DNA of 64,000 nt, taken from NCBI GenBank assembly GCA_018697195.1, contig CM031878.1, positions 63,305,471 to 63,369,470 of the forward strand, given 5' to 3'. This document shows, in pieces, positions 1 to 13,000 of this stretch (positions within the stretch are counted from its first letter, which is position 1; each line of letters opens with the position of its first letter). The notes beneath the pieces are model-generated. The model made no database searches and was not told where the DNA came from. It worked only from the letters and a program-made list of their open reading frames with translations. The translations under genes were made by a program, and so were the position numbers. The stretch is from Certhia americana (taxonomy: Eukaryota; Chordata; Aves; Passeriformes; Certhiidae).

Positions 1-3000
1 TTTTACAGGCTACTCTATTAAAGTCAAAATGTCAGTGTCCAGCACATCATTGAAGAGAATTCTTGGGTGGTGCAGAGGGTTTATTTACAGTCCCAGTTGA
101 TCAAAATTCTTGTCTTTGTACTGTTGTTAGCTTGCAGTGAAGAGAAGGTTATAAGATCTTTCCCTTCTAACCAGACTTCTTTTTCTGAGGTACTGATTGT
201 TATGCTAGTACCAGGTAGCTTTTATGCCTTTCTAAGAATTCCCAGGCATTTGGAAAGGAAGTACTTAAACAGAGTTACATAAGGAACATATGTAAGTAGA
301 CTTCAAATGGGTACCACTAAAACACTGTTTATGAGCCAGGCTCTTTGGAATTTCTTTGATAAGCACTTGACATAAATTAGAGGTGTCAAGGGTCCTCTAC
401 AGAAAGATCAAGAGCGGCTGCAAGCCTGGCTAAAGGTAGTCTCTGTTTTATGCCATTGATTATCCAAGTGCCTCAAGGCAATGTGTTTCAGTCGATGCAG
501 AGCATTATTGATCCACACCATGAAAATAATCGAATTATTCATTTTTCATCAAACTGCTATTGCCATGACCTTTCATTTTATCATTTTTCCTACCATCTAA
601 CATGCACACCACAGAAGCAATATGGTCTTTGCCTTAAAATAGATGTCATTGTGTTGAGAAATGTCATTAAAAAATGTTGAGTTTACCATGAGGTCATCAT
701 ATTGAGAGCTTTTATTTCAGTTGGAACTTTTCTGTATCAGATGAAGTACATGGGACTACTATCCCAATCTTCTGAAGTGTGGAAGAGATCTACAGTAGAT
801 ACTAAATGTTCTTTTAAATACCTACATTCTGGACAACAGAATTCCCCGCTTGTCTGCATACCAACATGAATAGGTACTTGAATCAGGCTAAGTTCATTCT
901 CCCTTCTGGTCTCTCTCACAGGACAGGTTATCAACTGTACAAATATGTTTTTGTGTACATGGATACATGTGCGTCTGTGCAAGCACTAGGCAGCAGTCAG
1001 CACTGCACAAGTCATGTGTTCCATAGAAAGAAAATGTTGCCATTCTGAATCTCCATTTCTTTTGAAAGCAGTAACAGATAAAATCAGTAGTTATTTAAGG
1101 CCTAAGCAGGACATCTTAGAGGTTTGTAATTGGAAAAGGTATGAAAGAGAAGGCATTTCTGTTCTGCATTCTGGTGTTGCTGCCTTTGTTTGTGCCATGC
1201 TGTGCACCTAGAGGCAGCGAGCCAGGCTTCATTCCTTCATTTCACCCCTTCACAGTGCTCTGGGAGTAGGGTGGTACCAAACTCCCCATTCCTCTGCACA
1301 TTCCTCTGCTGGGGGCTGCAGCCCAAGGTTGTGTTTTAGGACTTGATGTGGCTATGTGGAAACACATGGTGGGGTTGGTGCTGCTCAAGGGCATGGCAGC
1401 TCTTGGTTTGTCGCTCGGGTAAACACCAGGAAAAGCATAACTAGTGGTTATATTAAATTCACTTCAGCTTAGTTCCCCACAGCAGAAAAAGAACATGACT
1501 GTATGTTCTTCCAACCAAATTTTAATTGTAGCTCTGTATTTTTTATCACAGCTTAGTAAAGGGGATATTTTAAAGATAATTGAACCTTTCCTTTAATTAC
1601 TTTAAGTACCTTGAGAAAGGTGTGGGCAGTTACAAAATGCTTTCTTTCCTCCCACAAACACTGACATCAGAATTCCTAAGAGCTTTGCTTTACTTTACTA
1701 AGGGCATGAAATGATGCCTACATCAAAATAACAGATTTTAATGTATATTTTAAGCTTTTTCTTTCTGAACACAGTGTACTGTATGTTCCTATCATTAAAC
1801 TGATCTACATACTGTTTACTTCTAGTTAATTAATTAATTATTTTGGTGTATTTTGTATTATATATTTTTAAAAATGTAGAAAAAGGTTGATGTTTTCTAT
1901 ACTATTTATTGCTAGAACTCATTTGAAAGATGTCTTTATAGCACTTCTTTCTTGTGCTCTCACAAGAAGTGAAACAGCTTTAAATAGTGGCAGCTTGAAA
2001 CCTTTACCCTTGGGGAAAATGGCTGGGAATCAGCCAGGAAATAGGGACTAAAAATTTGTTAGGTTTTGTTTTGGGTTGTTTTTTTTTTTCTGGGTGATAG
2101 TTTGACTGGTTGAACAATGTGTTACAATAATCTTCCTGCAACTTTTCTCACACACATTTTTCATATTTCAAGATCCATTTCCTATAACTGGTGCAATTTG
2201 TAGTGGTTATCAGCAGAGCTCCCATGTAAATGCAGGAGACGTTTCTTGGGAAAATAGGCAGAAAAATGACACTGAAAAACAGAGGCCACAAAATTCAATA
2301 TTCACTACTATGTGTGAATGAAATGAAGAGAGTCCAATAATTTTGGCTGTGAAAGGATACACAACTTAGTTAATAAATCATGTTGGCCCTTACTCCTTGC
2401 CTCCTTTTTTTTTTTCTTTTTTTCTTACCTTGTGTTTTTCTTTCTATTTTTTGAGATTAATTTCTCAAAAAAGACATGGTTGGTTCATGAAAATACTTCC
2501 AAAATCCTCTAGCTTATTCCAGATGACTTTCTCAGATAAATTGTATGATACATTTCCTGTTTTAGTTTTGCTGAGATATTAGAGTGCAGAAGTTGATGGT
2601 CAGTACCACTGACAAAATGACAAACTATTTTATTTCACCAGAGAGAGGAAGAAAGATAGATGATCCCTAAAAATAAAATGGTCAGTTAAGAAGTCATTTG
2701 CATTTTAAGTAAAAATAAAATTTTTAGACAATATGTAGATTTTTAATACAATTTTTCACTTTGTCCTTCTACAAAACCTGTTTTACAAATATTTCTAAAT
2801 ACATATTCAATGAAGACCACAAATTATTAGCCTAACAGGGATGCAGCTCCTGTTGTTTAAGAGAAACATTTTTACCCATCACTCACAAGCTTTTAATTTA
2901 CATAGCTAGTCTGCAACTGAAGGTACATGAAAAAGACCATTAGCTCTTTTATATATCCTAGGTTCTAGAGATATATCTTTCAATTTCAGATATACTTTTG

Positions 3001-3308
3001 AGCTAAACTGTTCTTAATCAATGGCAGAATAGTAAGAATACAGAGCCATGGCTTGTTTTAATGTAATCATCACAGCAATTTGCCTTGCAGTTTCAGAAAA
3101 TGCCTGATCAGAAAACCTGGCAAATTGTTACCATTTCTTCTTTTATATTACAAGGGGTTCATTTTGAGATTTGAAATTACGGTTTTGTGATTTGAAGAGG
3201 AATGAAAATACCCAATCCTTCTCTTCAAGAAAAATTCTGTAGCCCTTTTTTTCTCTTAAATTACTATAATTTGTTCAAGTACATTGCTGCATATTAAAAG
3301 GAATTGCT

Positions 3309-3319
3309 GGGGGGGGGGG
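3309..3319. repeat. Poly-G run (11 G)
   Basis: Uninterrupted run of 11 G in AT-rich DNA. It is a simple homopolymer, prone to length error in sequencing. Confidence 0.9.
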
Positions 3320-3589
3320 TTTATAAGTTTTATATGTATAGTATAGGAGCTGCAACTGATGCATCTCTCTATGAATAATGAAGAGTTTTAGATTCATGAT
3401 ATCTGTGAATCCCATTAAAAGAAAACCACAGCTATCCTACAACAAAAGAATAGCATTTATTTCACTTTGCTTTTCAATACAATTATAAAAGTCTGAATAA
3501 TACTACTTTTGGCTTTTTTCCCCCTAGCTAACCAGGATAACAGATCCATTATGTGTGTAAACGAACACATCAGCTAAAACACACACACC

Positions 3590-3615
3590 AAAAAAAAAAA
3601 AAAAAAAAAAAAAAA
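3590..3615. repeat. Poly-A run (26 A)
   Basis: Uninterrupted run of 26 A preceded by a short CA repeat. No retroposed gene body or target duplication was recognised next to it, so it is called a simple repeat rather than a retrotransposon tail. Confidence 0.9.
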
Positions 3616-6600
3616 GAATTTATTTACGATAGAGTTTACTCTTCTGGTTTAACTGTTTCTTTGCTAAAAGATTTTTATCCTCCAAGCTGATTCCTCTGCA
3701 ACAGTTCCCTGGCACTGGGCTGAAGATGGAATTTTCCAGAAATAGTCTTTGTTTTTAAAAAGCACCCACCTGACCATGTTATTCCCTAATAGGAAGATGG
3801 ACCCTCAGGTGCTGAACTCTCAGTTCAAAATCATGATAAGACCAACTATTAAGGAAGAATGCAATGTGAACTGGTCAGCATTTTTATGAATAAAAATTAT
3901 AAAAGGGAGGAATCCTTTTAGAAGCATTGCTCCCGGGAACTTCCAGTTATTTTTGTCAGCTGGCAACTTTTGAGAAAGACTTCTCTGTTAGTTTTACATG
4001 CCATCATTTTGACAGGTATTACAGTAATGTGCTCAAATTATTGTTAATGTAGTCAAATAGGAAGGAAAATATTCAGTGTTATTAATTCAATAGGCAGAAA
4101 ATTTGAAAGAATATCTATCACTATATAAATTACCACTGTCATTTCACTGCATCTGGGGGTTTTTTAAACTGCAGTTTTTAGAAGAACAAAGTTTTTGAAA
4201 TGTGTATAATACCGGTAATATTTTAGACTGAAAATATTCTGTAGCTAGAGTCTAGAAGTTCATCTGATGAAATGGGTGGAATTAGCAAACCAAATAACCA
4301 GTAAAACTGAAGGGCTCCTTTAAAATGGTTTCTTTGATTTAATTAAAACAACCCCTCACAATAAGCAAAGAGAATTTGTTACTTACACAACTTCAATAAA
4401 AAATAGTGTGTTGCAGAAAACTGTTTATTCTCACAGAGATCCGAAATAAGTGTTGCTTAGTTTGCAGCATACTGGCAGTTTGAGGCAATAGCATTTACAT
4501 GAAAAAACAACCACAACAATGAATTTCATTCATTTCAGGTGAGATTTAAACAAGAACTGTAAGGTAGATGTACTCTACAGGCAAATTTGCCACACTTCCT
4601 GAAATCCTTCCAGAAGTGCTACCATAAAATATTGGAAGAGTTGTATATTCCATTTATTTCAATTCACACAGCAGAAAAGATACAGATATTTCTGTTTACC
4701 TACTCCTTCCCCTTTACAAATAAAAATGGATAATTAATTGCTAAGGTTTAAAACAATTAGGTTGTTAAATGTCATGATAATAATAGCACATCAGACTGTA
4801 TTTGCTGATTTCATTATTTATGAACCTACAAATACAGTGTATGTGTGTGCATATGTGATTGTCCTTTTTCTTTTTTTCAATAACAGCATCCTATAAATCA
4901 AAACACATTCTTTTCTCGAGTTGTAAGGGAGTTTATTTGGGCTACAGGATATTGTGCTAATATTGGTAGTGCTGTTATTTTGTTAAAGTCCTAAACAAGG
5001 GTTCTGCCCGTGGGCATAAGGGCAGTCACTGAAACTCTGTGGAATATGTCTGCCTTAGCTGATCAAGTGCACTTCACAGAAAACGTTTCCAGAAATCTTT
5101 AATTTTGTTATGGCTACAGGCAAAGTTATAATTGGGCCACCTGAGAATATCATTCATTCAACTATTAACAGAAAAAAAAATATGAAAGTATACTTTTTAA
5201 AAGACACTCACTTGAGGAAGCAAAATGCAACTTAGAAAAGAGAAAGACTGTGTGAAAATGTTTTGCTTTTAACACTAAGTGTGTGTATATTGGATTTTTT
5301 TGTAAAACATTAGAGAGGTAGGAACAAAAAGTTTTCCAAATCCATCATTATGGATACACACAGTGACTATGAAGTCATTTCTTTGACCATTGCATACAGA
5401 TTGGGCTTTTGTGCAATACTGCTCTATGTGTACTGAGACAAGTGCTCAAAAAGTTCAGTAGCCCTAATGCTGCAGTACCACTTCATAAATAAAGATGTCA
5501 ACAATATTGTATGAAAGCACTTTGGACAAATCCATTTGCACTTCTGTGTGAAGTTGATTTTGTGATTCTTTATATGTAGAAATGTAATGATAATACTTGT
5601 GCCATTTTTTTCACCTAACTATCTGTATGGCAGCCCTCAAAGTCTTTTGCTCTGAATGTTACCTGTCACCTGCTAACATTTCCCTAAAATTCTTATCAAG
5701 TACTAGATTTCTAAGATTAAGCTAACAGTTCTGTGTATTATCAATGCCTTTCCTTGCAGATATTGCTGAATCAGGGTATTATAAATCAGTCTGTTATTTT
5801 TTATTAATGACTGATCTATAAAATTGTGTAAGAGTAGATAGATACCAACCTGTGTTGTCCTCAGAAATCAGCCAGCCAATATTCCTTCCAAGGGCTAGGT
5901 TAGATACTGTGCAGAAATTATTTCACCACTGAATGGTGGTCTGAGGGACACAAGCAGGTTTTTGTATGAAATTCTAGTAATGCACCTTTGCACTAATCCA
6001 GTTTTGCTTTAGCTTTTTTATTTATATAAATGCTTATTGGTTTCAGTTGTTAACTTCGAATGGAGATAACTTTTTCTTTTCAATTGTTAAGTGAGTTAGT
6101 CATTAAACTGAAGTCATTAAGATGTGAAGATTTTCAGGTTTTGTTATTGAAAGAGACCAGTCAAGCTCTTTAGATTAATTCTGAGTATTCATACACTGTG
6201 TAGAGCTGCATAAAACTTACAGTTCAGGTGATGACTCTATTCTTGCTTTTCGGTATTGCTCTAGATAACACAACACAGACATTCTTGGCACATTTTAATA
6301 GCTTTAGAGTCATAACTGCATTCTAAGACTTATCCTGATCCACCTGTAAGAGGAGTTTTGGAGATCAGCAGGAAATCTTACAGTTCCTGGCAATTTAGTG
6401 AAAGAGTATCCAATCCGAGAGAAGATTTCCAGGACATGGTATCAACAAGCTAAGGAAAAGTAACCAGGAAAGTCCTGTTTAGGAAAAGCCCCTATACCTC
6501 TGTTTCTGCTCCTGAGCTGTGAATGAAGATATCAGTCTCATTAAAAAGAAATACCTAGTTTGACTGATGGTTTCAAATGTAATCTCTGATTTACTTTAAC

Positions 6601-9600
6601 AGGATTAGGAAAACTCGAATTAGTCCTTTGAATTTAATAAGATTTAGTATGTAGAAACATAATGAAAACAAAAGGTAAAAAAAAAAAATCCCAGCCCTTT
6701 GGAATCATTAGAAATCCCTAATTTTATAATCTAGAAATTAAAAAAACAATGCTTATATTATCATTAGAACTTAATGACACAGCACATTTAAAGGAAAAAA
6801 AAATACCTAATAATTACATTTTGCTTATGCATATATTCTTGCTTACATTTTCACAATTTTTTGTGAAAACGTGTGGAAGGTGGCATAACAGAAACTTCTG
6901 AAGATGTTTTGTCAGACAAGTGGTGTACCAAACCAGTAAGTACTGGCAATCAGACTAGATGAGTAAATATAGCATGCCAAATAAAAATATGAATGAATAC
7001 TTTATTGTGAGTAGCTTTCAGTTTACTCTGAGCCTGAAAAAATCAATTCAGAAGTGTTGGTTACTTTATTCTGGGAAAAATATTTACGAATTGGTGGGGG
7101 TTTTCAGGCTTTCTGTTATGAGAAGATCATTTTACCTAGAGGACAGTTAGAGTGTTGAGTACTGATTTCCTATGTTTATCAGTATTTCAGCCACATACTG
7201 TGTGTACATATCAGAGTGATGATGAAAGTACTCCAAACAGGCACTCGCAAAACCCTTTTGCCAGTGTTCCATTTCACACAGATTAGAAGGATGTTTTTGT
7301 TCTTCTTTCCAAGATGAACTCCTAATTAGAGAACATGAGAAATGTTCTCTAGCGTTGGTACTATCTAAATACTCTCTGCACAACCACACATACATTAGAT
7401 GAAGAAGTTAAGGAGGTCCTACCCCAGATAATATTTGTCACAATTCAAGTACATTCTTCTGGGAAACAGGCAATATGTGTTCAGGTGTCTTTAAGGAAAA
7501 AGTATTCAAAATTATGACTTCTAGGTAATTGCTCTAATTGAGTTAAAGGGAGATGATACCACTTGGTCTTGCCATTTTCTGTTACCCATCTTTTCCTTTG
7601 TTTTGGGGGTCTTTTTCCCAATCTATTCCTTGGCCTGGGATAAATTTTTATTTTGGCTTTTTGTTTGATACCAGGATTTGCACAAACCTATTACTTTTAT
7701 TCTTAATGATATGGGCTGCATTCTTTCATTATGTGTTAAAATTGAAGAGCTATTCAAATTCAGATGAATGATTACATATTAGATAACTAAGTAGTTTATG
7801 TGCAGACAGTAGTCTTTCTTTTGACAACTCAAAAGATGAAGATTAATGATAGCTCTGTGAAAGAAAAATATAGCATTTTGTGGTATATTAAGATGTGGAG
7901 ATTTTTAATTTTCATTCATTGAACAAGAATGTTTAAGCTCAGAAGGGAAAATTGCTCTGTTTGTGTAATGAACTTATTTTGGGAATGACCTTCAGTACTT
8001 TTGTTTTATCACCAGCCAGGCTGGACTTAAGAAAGAGACAAAATCTTGTGTTGTAATGGCTGGGCATAAGACTTGTTTTCATCTTAATCCTACCACCAAG
8101 GAAGTGATGACAAGGATACTAACAAAGTTGACTTAGATATTACTTTTCACATCCATTAACAAAGAATATTTTTTTTTTTCTCTTTTTCCTATTTTTCAGA
8201 TAGTGCAGTTTTAGTCCAATAGTACAGAGTACTAAAAGTTTTTCACTGTTTTAGTGTCTGACCTGACTTTTCTCATGGTAAAAAATCATGGTATCAAAAT
8301 CTTCTGATAGGGAATACTTTTTTTTTTCTCATCTCTGGATCCAGGCTGATTTTCCCACTGCTATTTTTTTGTTTTCCTTTTTCTGTTGTGTGGTCTTACA
8401 TTGAATTTAGTTTGGCATAATTTTTAACTCTTTGCTTTTTACTATCAGGATTAAAAACACTTTATATTTAACTTAAAGTTACATCTATTTGATCATTTAT
8501 AATGATGCTTGGCAATGATGCTCTCCTTTGTCATGAGAGTAAACTCATTTTTTCAAACTCAGTTTCTTTCTATAAATCTTATGGTTCCAAATACATCCAT
8601 AGGATTTGTCATCACTTTGCTGTTTAACAAAAAGTTATGACACAAGTTGTTGCCTAGGATCAAACTAATAATTCTAAATATTTATTTAATGTTACAGTAA
8701 AAAAAGTGGATAAAAGCTTCTACTCCTCAGGCTTTGGTCATAAAACAGCTGGTTTTGCACTTCTGCAATGGTTTTATCTACCTTCTTCATATTCGTGTTT
8801 ATTTTGTAACTGCATTTGGCACTTGACGCCAAAAGCTTCCTTCTTCCATTTAGTAAAATATTAGCAAATAGCAACAATATCTATAAAGTATTATTTTATC
8901 TAATAATAATTGTATCAGAAAAAACTAGGATGAACAGTTAGTGCAAGGTGGTTTATCACAAATTTCTTCATAGGCTTTAAGACTGAAAGATACCATTGTA
9001 ACATCCTCTGTCTTTCTCAGTGTCATGGGCTATGCATAAGTTAGCCTGGTAGTAAATACATCAGCTTAAACCTAGCTAGACTGTTCCTTGTGTACATGTC
9101 CTGAGTACAATACACCAGGACATGGAGAGAATTTACTACCTTCCTGTCTTTCCAATCATCTTTCCTGATGTCCAGTCATCTTCATTATGAATTTTCCTTG
9201 TTTCTTTTAACAGAAAATATGTATATGACACTGGCACTAAAGCAATAATATCCATGCTATTCTAACAAATAATGCCCAACATGTAAGTGCTAAATCATAA
9301 TAATATCTCTGTACTAGTAATATTTGCATCTGTCTAGTAGAAGTTTCCAGTTAAGAAAGCAAAATAAGCAGCTGTTGGTTGTAAGCCTCTTCGTTGTAGC
9401 TGTGTTAACAATTAATAGAAGTTTCTGATATTGTGATAGATTCTGCCATGGGTCTCTGCAGATAACTCTAATGAAAAGAGACTTTTGACTATTTTTTGGA
9501 TAGGCATAAAGTAGCAAATTACTGCTACTTTAGGGATTCTTCCTTTCCAAGCAGTATTTCTGTGAATTGCAGCTTACAGTTGGTAAGTATGTATTCAGCT

Positions 9601-11072
9601 GTAAATATCAAATATTATGGGAGACTTGTGCTATAAGGCACTTCTTGTTTTTCAGCGCTGAAAGATGTTACTGTAACATAGCAATTTGCCAGAGAAGTAC
9701 AGTTTGTGCTGTGAAGTTAAACCAGTTTTCTATCCAAGTCAGTCTCAGCTAGATGAAACTTCCAATGAAGACTGAGTATTTCTACTGTCAAAGTAGAAGA
9801 ACTGGTGTTTAAACCCTTCATTTATCCTTGTCATTGGGTGCAATCACTGTTCAGAAGGAGGCTCTCCTTGTTATCTTTTAAGGACAAAAATATTATTAGG
9901 TACTGTGGCTGCCGTGCTTTACAATATTATTCACAAGACAGATCTTTGTAATGGTAGTAAACATTTCAGTCTGGCTTTTTACTTTTGGCTTTGAATGTGG
10001 AGTGCTGAAGGAAAAAAGCAAACAATGCCATCAGTTGTATATGCTACTGATGTAAGTGGTTCTGTAACTATAGTTTCAATGTATTTTAAGATGCCCAACT
10101 GTTCAGCAAAGATTTCAAAACCAGCCAACTAGAAGTCATGGGTTTTAGGTTAATCTTTTATTTCTCTAAAGGCTGAACAAAGCTGTTTACATCTGTGATA
10201 GGAACTGCAATCATCTTTAAAATAATTGACAAATTAATCCCCTCGCAGCACTGCAGTTGTAAAGGTGTTAGGTTTAGCTAGATTTGTCTGATTACCTTGT
10301 CTTATGAAGAATAAAGCTATTAACTTTGATGTCTCAAATTTAAGAGGGACATCCCAGACCCAACCATCTTGTATGTTTTAATTATTAATCCCAACTCTGC
10401 AGTATTATCCTCAGTTTTGAAGATGTTGTCTTCAAAAGAAGGCTAAAATAAAATCTTCTACCAGTGACGTATGTGAAGACATGCTGGACTTTTATCTTTT
10501 GGAAAAAGGGACATATAAGAATAATTGATCTACCTACAACATAGAATAATTTGTATTTTTCCCCATCTTTACTCATGTACTTTTCATTGCAGACCTGTTG
10601 ATAGCAACCATACAGTGCACGTTCATTTCAGTAAAGTTAATTGTGGAGTTACTACTTAGCATTTTTAAATGTCTCCATAACTGTACCATAAATTAATTAA
10701 TAGATGTAATCCATTTTCATTTGCCAAAGGAAAAAAAACTCACATTTTTAAATGTATGTCTGCTTGAGCAACTTTGAGTAAGTAGCTTCTATTTCAAGTT
10801 AGAAATCTGTTATTCTGGGCAGCATTTTGTTTAGCCAGGATGATAAAACTCGTTCCTTTACAATGAACAAAGCATGGGGTTAGATTTAGCTTCTTTTCAT
10901 TCTCTAACTGGACATTATGTTCTGTTCAATGTTTATTTTGTGATAAATGCACCCAAACCTATAATAACAATGCAAAGCCCCATCCTGCAAGCCCACCCAG
11001 GAGTCCAAAGTTTGTCAGTTCTTCTAGCTTGCCTAATGTTGCCCTTTTCATTCACTTTCTGCATATCACAGG

Positions 11073-11091
11073 TTCTGTTCTTCTGTTGCAG
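11073..11091 (+). promoter_or_regulatory. Splice acceptor of the terminal exon
   Basis: A pyrimidine-rich tract (TTCTGTTCTTCTGTTG) ends in CAG at 11089-11091, directly before the coding segment. The change from T-rich AT DNA to GC-richer, codon-like DNA falls exactly at this point. This fits a vertebrate 3' splice site; splicing itself is inferred. Confidence 0.75.
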
Positions 11092-11229
11092 GTGAACGAG
11101 GCCACAGTGGAGCAGCTGGTGCAGCAATATCCACACATAACCTTCAGTACTGTGCTGCAGGATTGCAAGAGAACCCTGGAGCGGGCTTATCAAATGGGCT
11201 GGACACCCAATATGTCCTCTGGCTCCTAA
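11092..11229 (+). CDS. Last coding exon of an unrecognised vertebrate gene (C-terminal 45 residues)
   Basis: The segment encodes 45 residues and then TAA at 11227-11229. It begins VNEATVEQLVQQYPHITF and ends in MGWTPNMSSGS. Support for coding: a clean acceptor just upstream, high use of GTG, CTG, CAG and GAG codons in an AT-rich region, and a stop followed at once by AT-rich UTR-like DNA with a poly(A) signal. The reading frame assumes the exon enters at phase 0; GTG at 11092 is an internal codon, not a start. The peptide looks helical. Its spacing of hydrophobic residues with a YP pair (LVQQYP, then VLQDC, then LERAYQM) recalls small three-helix CUE or UBA ubiquitin-binding folds, but that is only a resemblance. 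I do not recognise the protein and assign no function. The earlier exons must lie upstream, perhaps outside the window. Confidence 0.75.
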   Translation: MNEATVEQLVQQYPHITFSTVLQDCKRTLERAYQMGWTPNMSSGS

Positions 11230-11683
11230 CCCTCTGTACCAACATGTTCCACTCTGCTGCATTCAGTAGATCTAATGGGGATTGCAGAAAGGTGTATAAC
11301 CTTTCATATGATGCAATATAGTTGTGAGTTTACAGAGGTTCATTAAAATGGCAAAAGCTGTACACTGACTTTAACGTACTGTACAACTAAGTACAAATAT
11401 TGAAGCAAAATTTTAGAAATGCATTGTGGTTTTATTTGCATAAAAGTTATAAAAGCCTACAGCAAATTTCTTGAAGTGGATTCCTACTAGTTCTCTGGAT
11501 AGTTTGAGTTATAGATGTTAAGCTTGTTCTCCTCTGTTTACTTTGCCTTGCTCATGTGTGTTTTCTTTGATCTGTAAATGGTAACTCAGTGCTAGCATCA
11601 GTGCTGTTGATCAATAGAGGCCTCTGTTGAAACTGGGAACTGAACTTGCTGGTTTTTATTTACTAATGCCATGCCAGAGGTTT

Positions 11684-11733
11684 TAAAATACAGAGTAATA
11701 AGAAAATCTAAAATACAGAGTAATAAGAAAAGA
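11684..11733. repeat. 25-bp tandem duplication
   Basis: A unit starting TAAAATACAGAGTAATAAG occurs at 11684 and again at 11709 with nearly perfect identity. It lies inside the inferred 3' UTR and is probably a slippage or small duplication event. Confidence 0.85.
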
Positions 11734-12247
11734 ATATCAGTGCATTACCATTTTCTTATAAACATCTTCCTTTTTTTCCCCTTTAAATAGAGGAAGCTAT
11801 AGTGATATTAAAATCTTTCCACCTTGACATTTTAATAATGAGTAACGGCGCTTACCCTAACAATAATAACCAGCTACACTTCATGAAGACAAAGAATAAC
11901 TGAACACACAAATTACCAGAAATAAGTTGGCAATGCGTATTATATTTGGCTCAAAAAATTTACTGTCTATTGTAAGTGAACTTGTCTCCTCAGACTATGC
12001 TGTTCTGTTGATAAATTTGAAAATTCAGATAAATGGGTATCAGTCAATAACAGGATCCCTCTCATTTCCTGTGTGGTTTTATTTTAGAATGGACCTTAAA
12101 ATGCAAATGGAGCTTACCTTGAGAAGGCCATCTGAACATCAGTCCCATTGTGGGTATAATTTTTTAGGATCAGATGCTTCTTAATACAGTGTGTGCAAGG
12201 AAATGTCCAAATTAAATACATAAAATGTTTAATTTTCTTTGTGGGAC

Positions 12248-12305
12248 TGTTATGGTTTAACCCCAAACAGCAACCGAGTACCACAGAGCCTCTCTCCCCC
12301 TCTCA
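12248..12305 (-). mobile_element. Short fragment of an avian ERV LTR (3' end)
   Basis: The segment begins TGTTATGGTTTAACCCCAAA and continues with CAGCAACCGAGTACCACAGAGCC and a C-rich stretch. This matches, from general knowledge, the terminal part of common avian LTRs that begin TGTCATGGTTTAACCCC in this orientation. By comparison with the fuller LTRs in this window, it is the 3' end of a minus-strand LTR. Only about 60 bp is recognisable, so the family is not assigned. Confidence 0.5.
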
Positions 12306-12975
12306 TTCTCACACATTGCATTCTAAGGAGGTAAATTTTAGCAGGGAATTGTGAAAATACAGACATTGCATCTTCAGTTTGTAGTTGCCTTAACCTTTAG
12401 AGTATTACCATTTGGTTAAGAATGTTGTCAGGTGTGTAACACTGGATATTTGTTTTTTAAAGGTTGCAGCATCTTAATCCAAACTATGAAATGCTTAAGC
12501 TTCAGCTGAAAAGTTGCCATTATTTTCAAAATGTTTTGCTAATCCAGAAGGCCTAATGCAGCTAACATAGAAGCTTGTTTAGTATGGCTTTATAACTCTG
12601 TAAAGCTATTTGTTGATTTCCATAGCATAATTTTTTACAACAGAAACATCAGCTCACATTACTTCCAGTGAGGATGTTGAATGTTTTCTTATTAGACTTT
12701 TCAAAATGGGGATGAACTTAATTTCTCTGGAAAAAAAAATATATCGTAAAGATTTTGTTTAAAATAAGTGGTAAATACTTGTGAACATGTGTAATGCTAT
12801 GCTGTTTATTTACTCCAAAATGGCAACAATATTTTAAGAACATAAAGCCAGTGAATTATATTGCAGATATAGTACAGAATCTAGTCCATTTTCTTTTAAT
12901 GTCTCTTTATGAGTGCATTGAAACTATTCACACAATTTGTAAGTTTCTATTTTTTTGTGCAACCTTTGATCTTGC

Positions 12976-12981
12976 AATAAA
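12976..12981 (+). terminator. Poly(A) signal AATAAA
   Basis: Canonical hexamer followed 20-40 bases later by a GT/T-rich stretch. It is the first canonical AATAAA after the stop codon at 11229 and is taken as the likely transcript end. Confidence 0.55.
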
Positions 12982-13000
12982 TTTTAATGAAGTAAGAAAG

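Larger units (their letters stand above)
1..11091. other. Non-coding DNA, probably intron of the gene ending at 11229
   Basis: AT-rich sequence with only short open frames, none with coding-like codon choice. Because a splice acceptor lies at its right edge, at least the part next to 11091 must be intron if the exon call is right. Further exons could be hidden here, but I recognise none. It holds simple repeats (a run of 11 G, a run of 26 A, short TTAA and T-rich runs). I saw no clear CR1 or LTR copy. Confidence 0.55.
11230..13000 (+). other. 3' untranslated region of the terminal exon
   Basis: AT-rich DNA from the stop codon to the first good AATAAA (12976-12981), which is followed by a GT/T-rich stretch (GATGTTCTCTGTTTATC) typical of a cleavage element. 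This gives a UTR of about 1.77 kb. A weaker ATTAAA at 11342-11347 could give a short form. The UTR carries a 25-bp tandem duplication (11684-11733) and a piece of retroviral LTR (about 12248-12305). The 3' end is inferred; no transcript data are available. Confidence 0.55.

Noticed and set aside
7147..7395. Minus-strand open frame of 82 codons with a plausible-looking peptide
   Set aside because: No family recognised, no splice or promoter context, and composition like the surrounding DNA.
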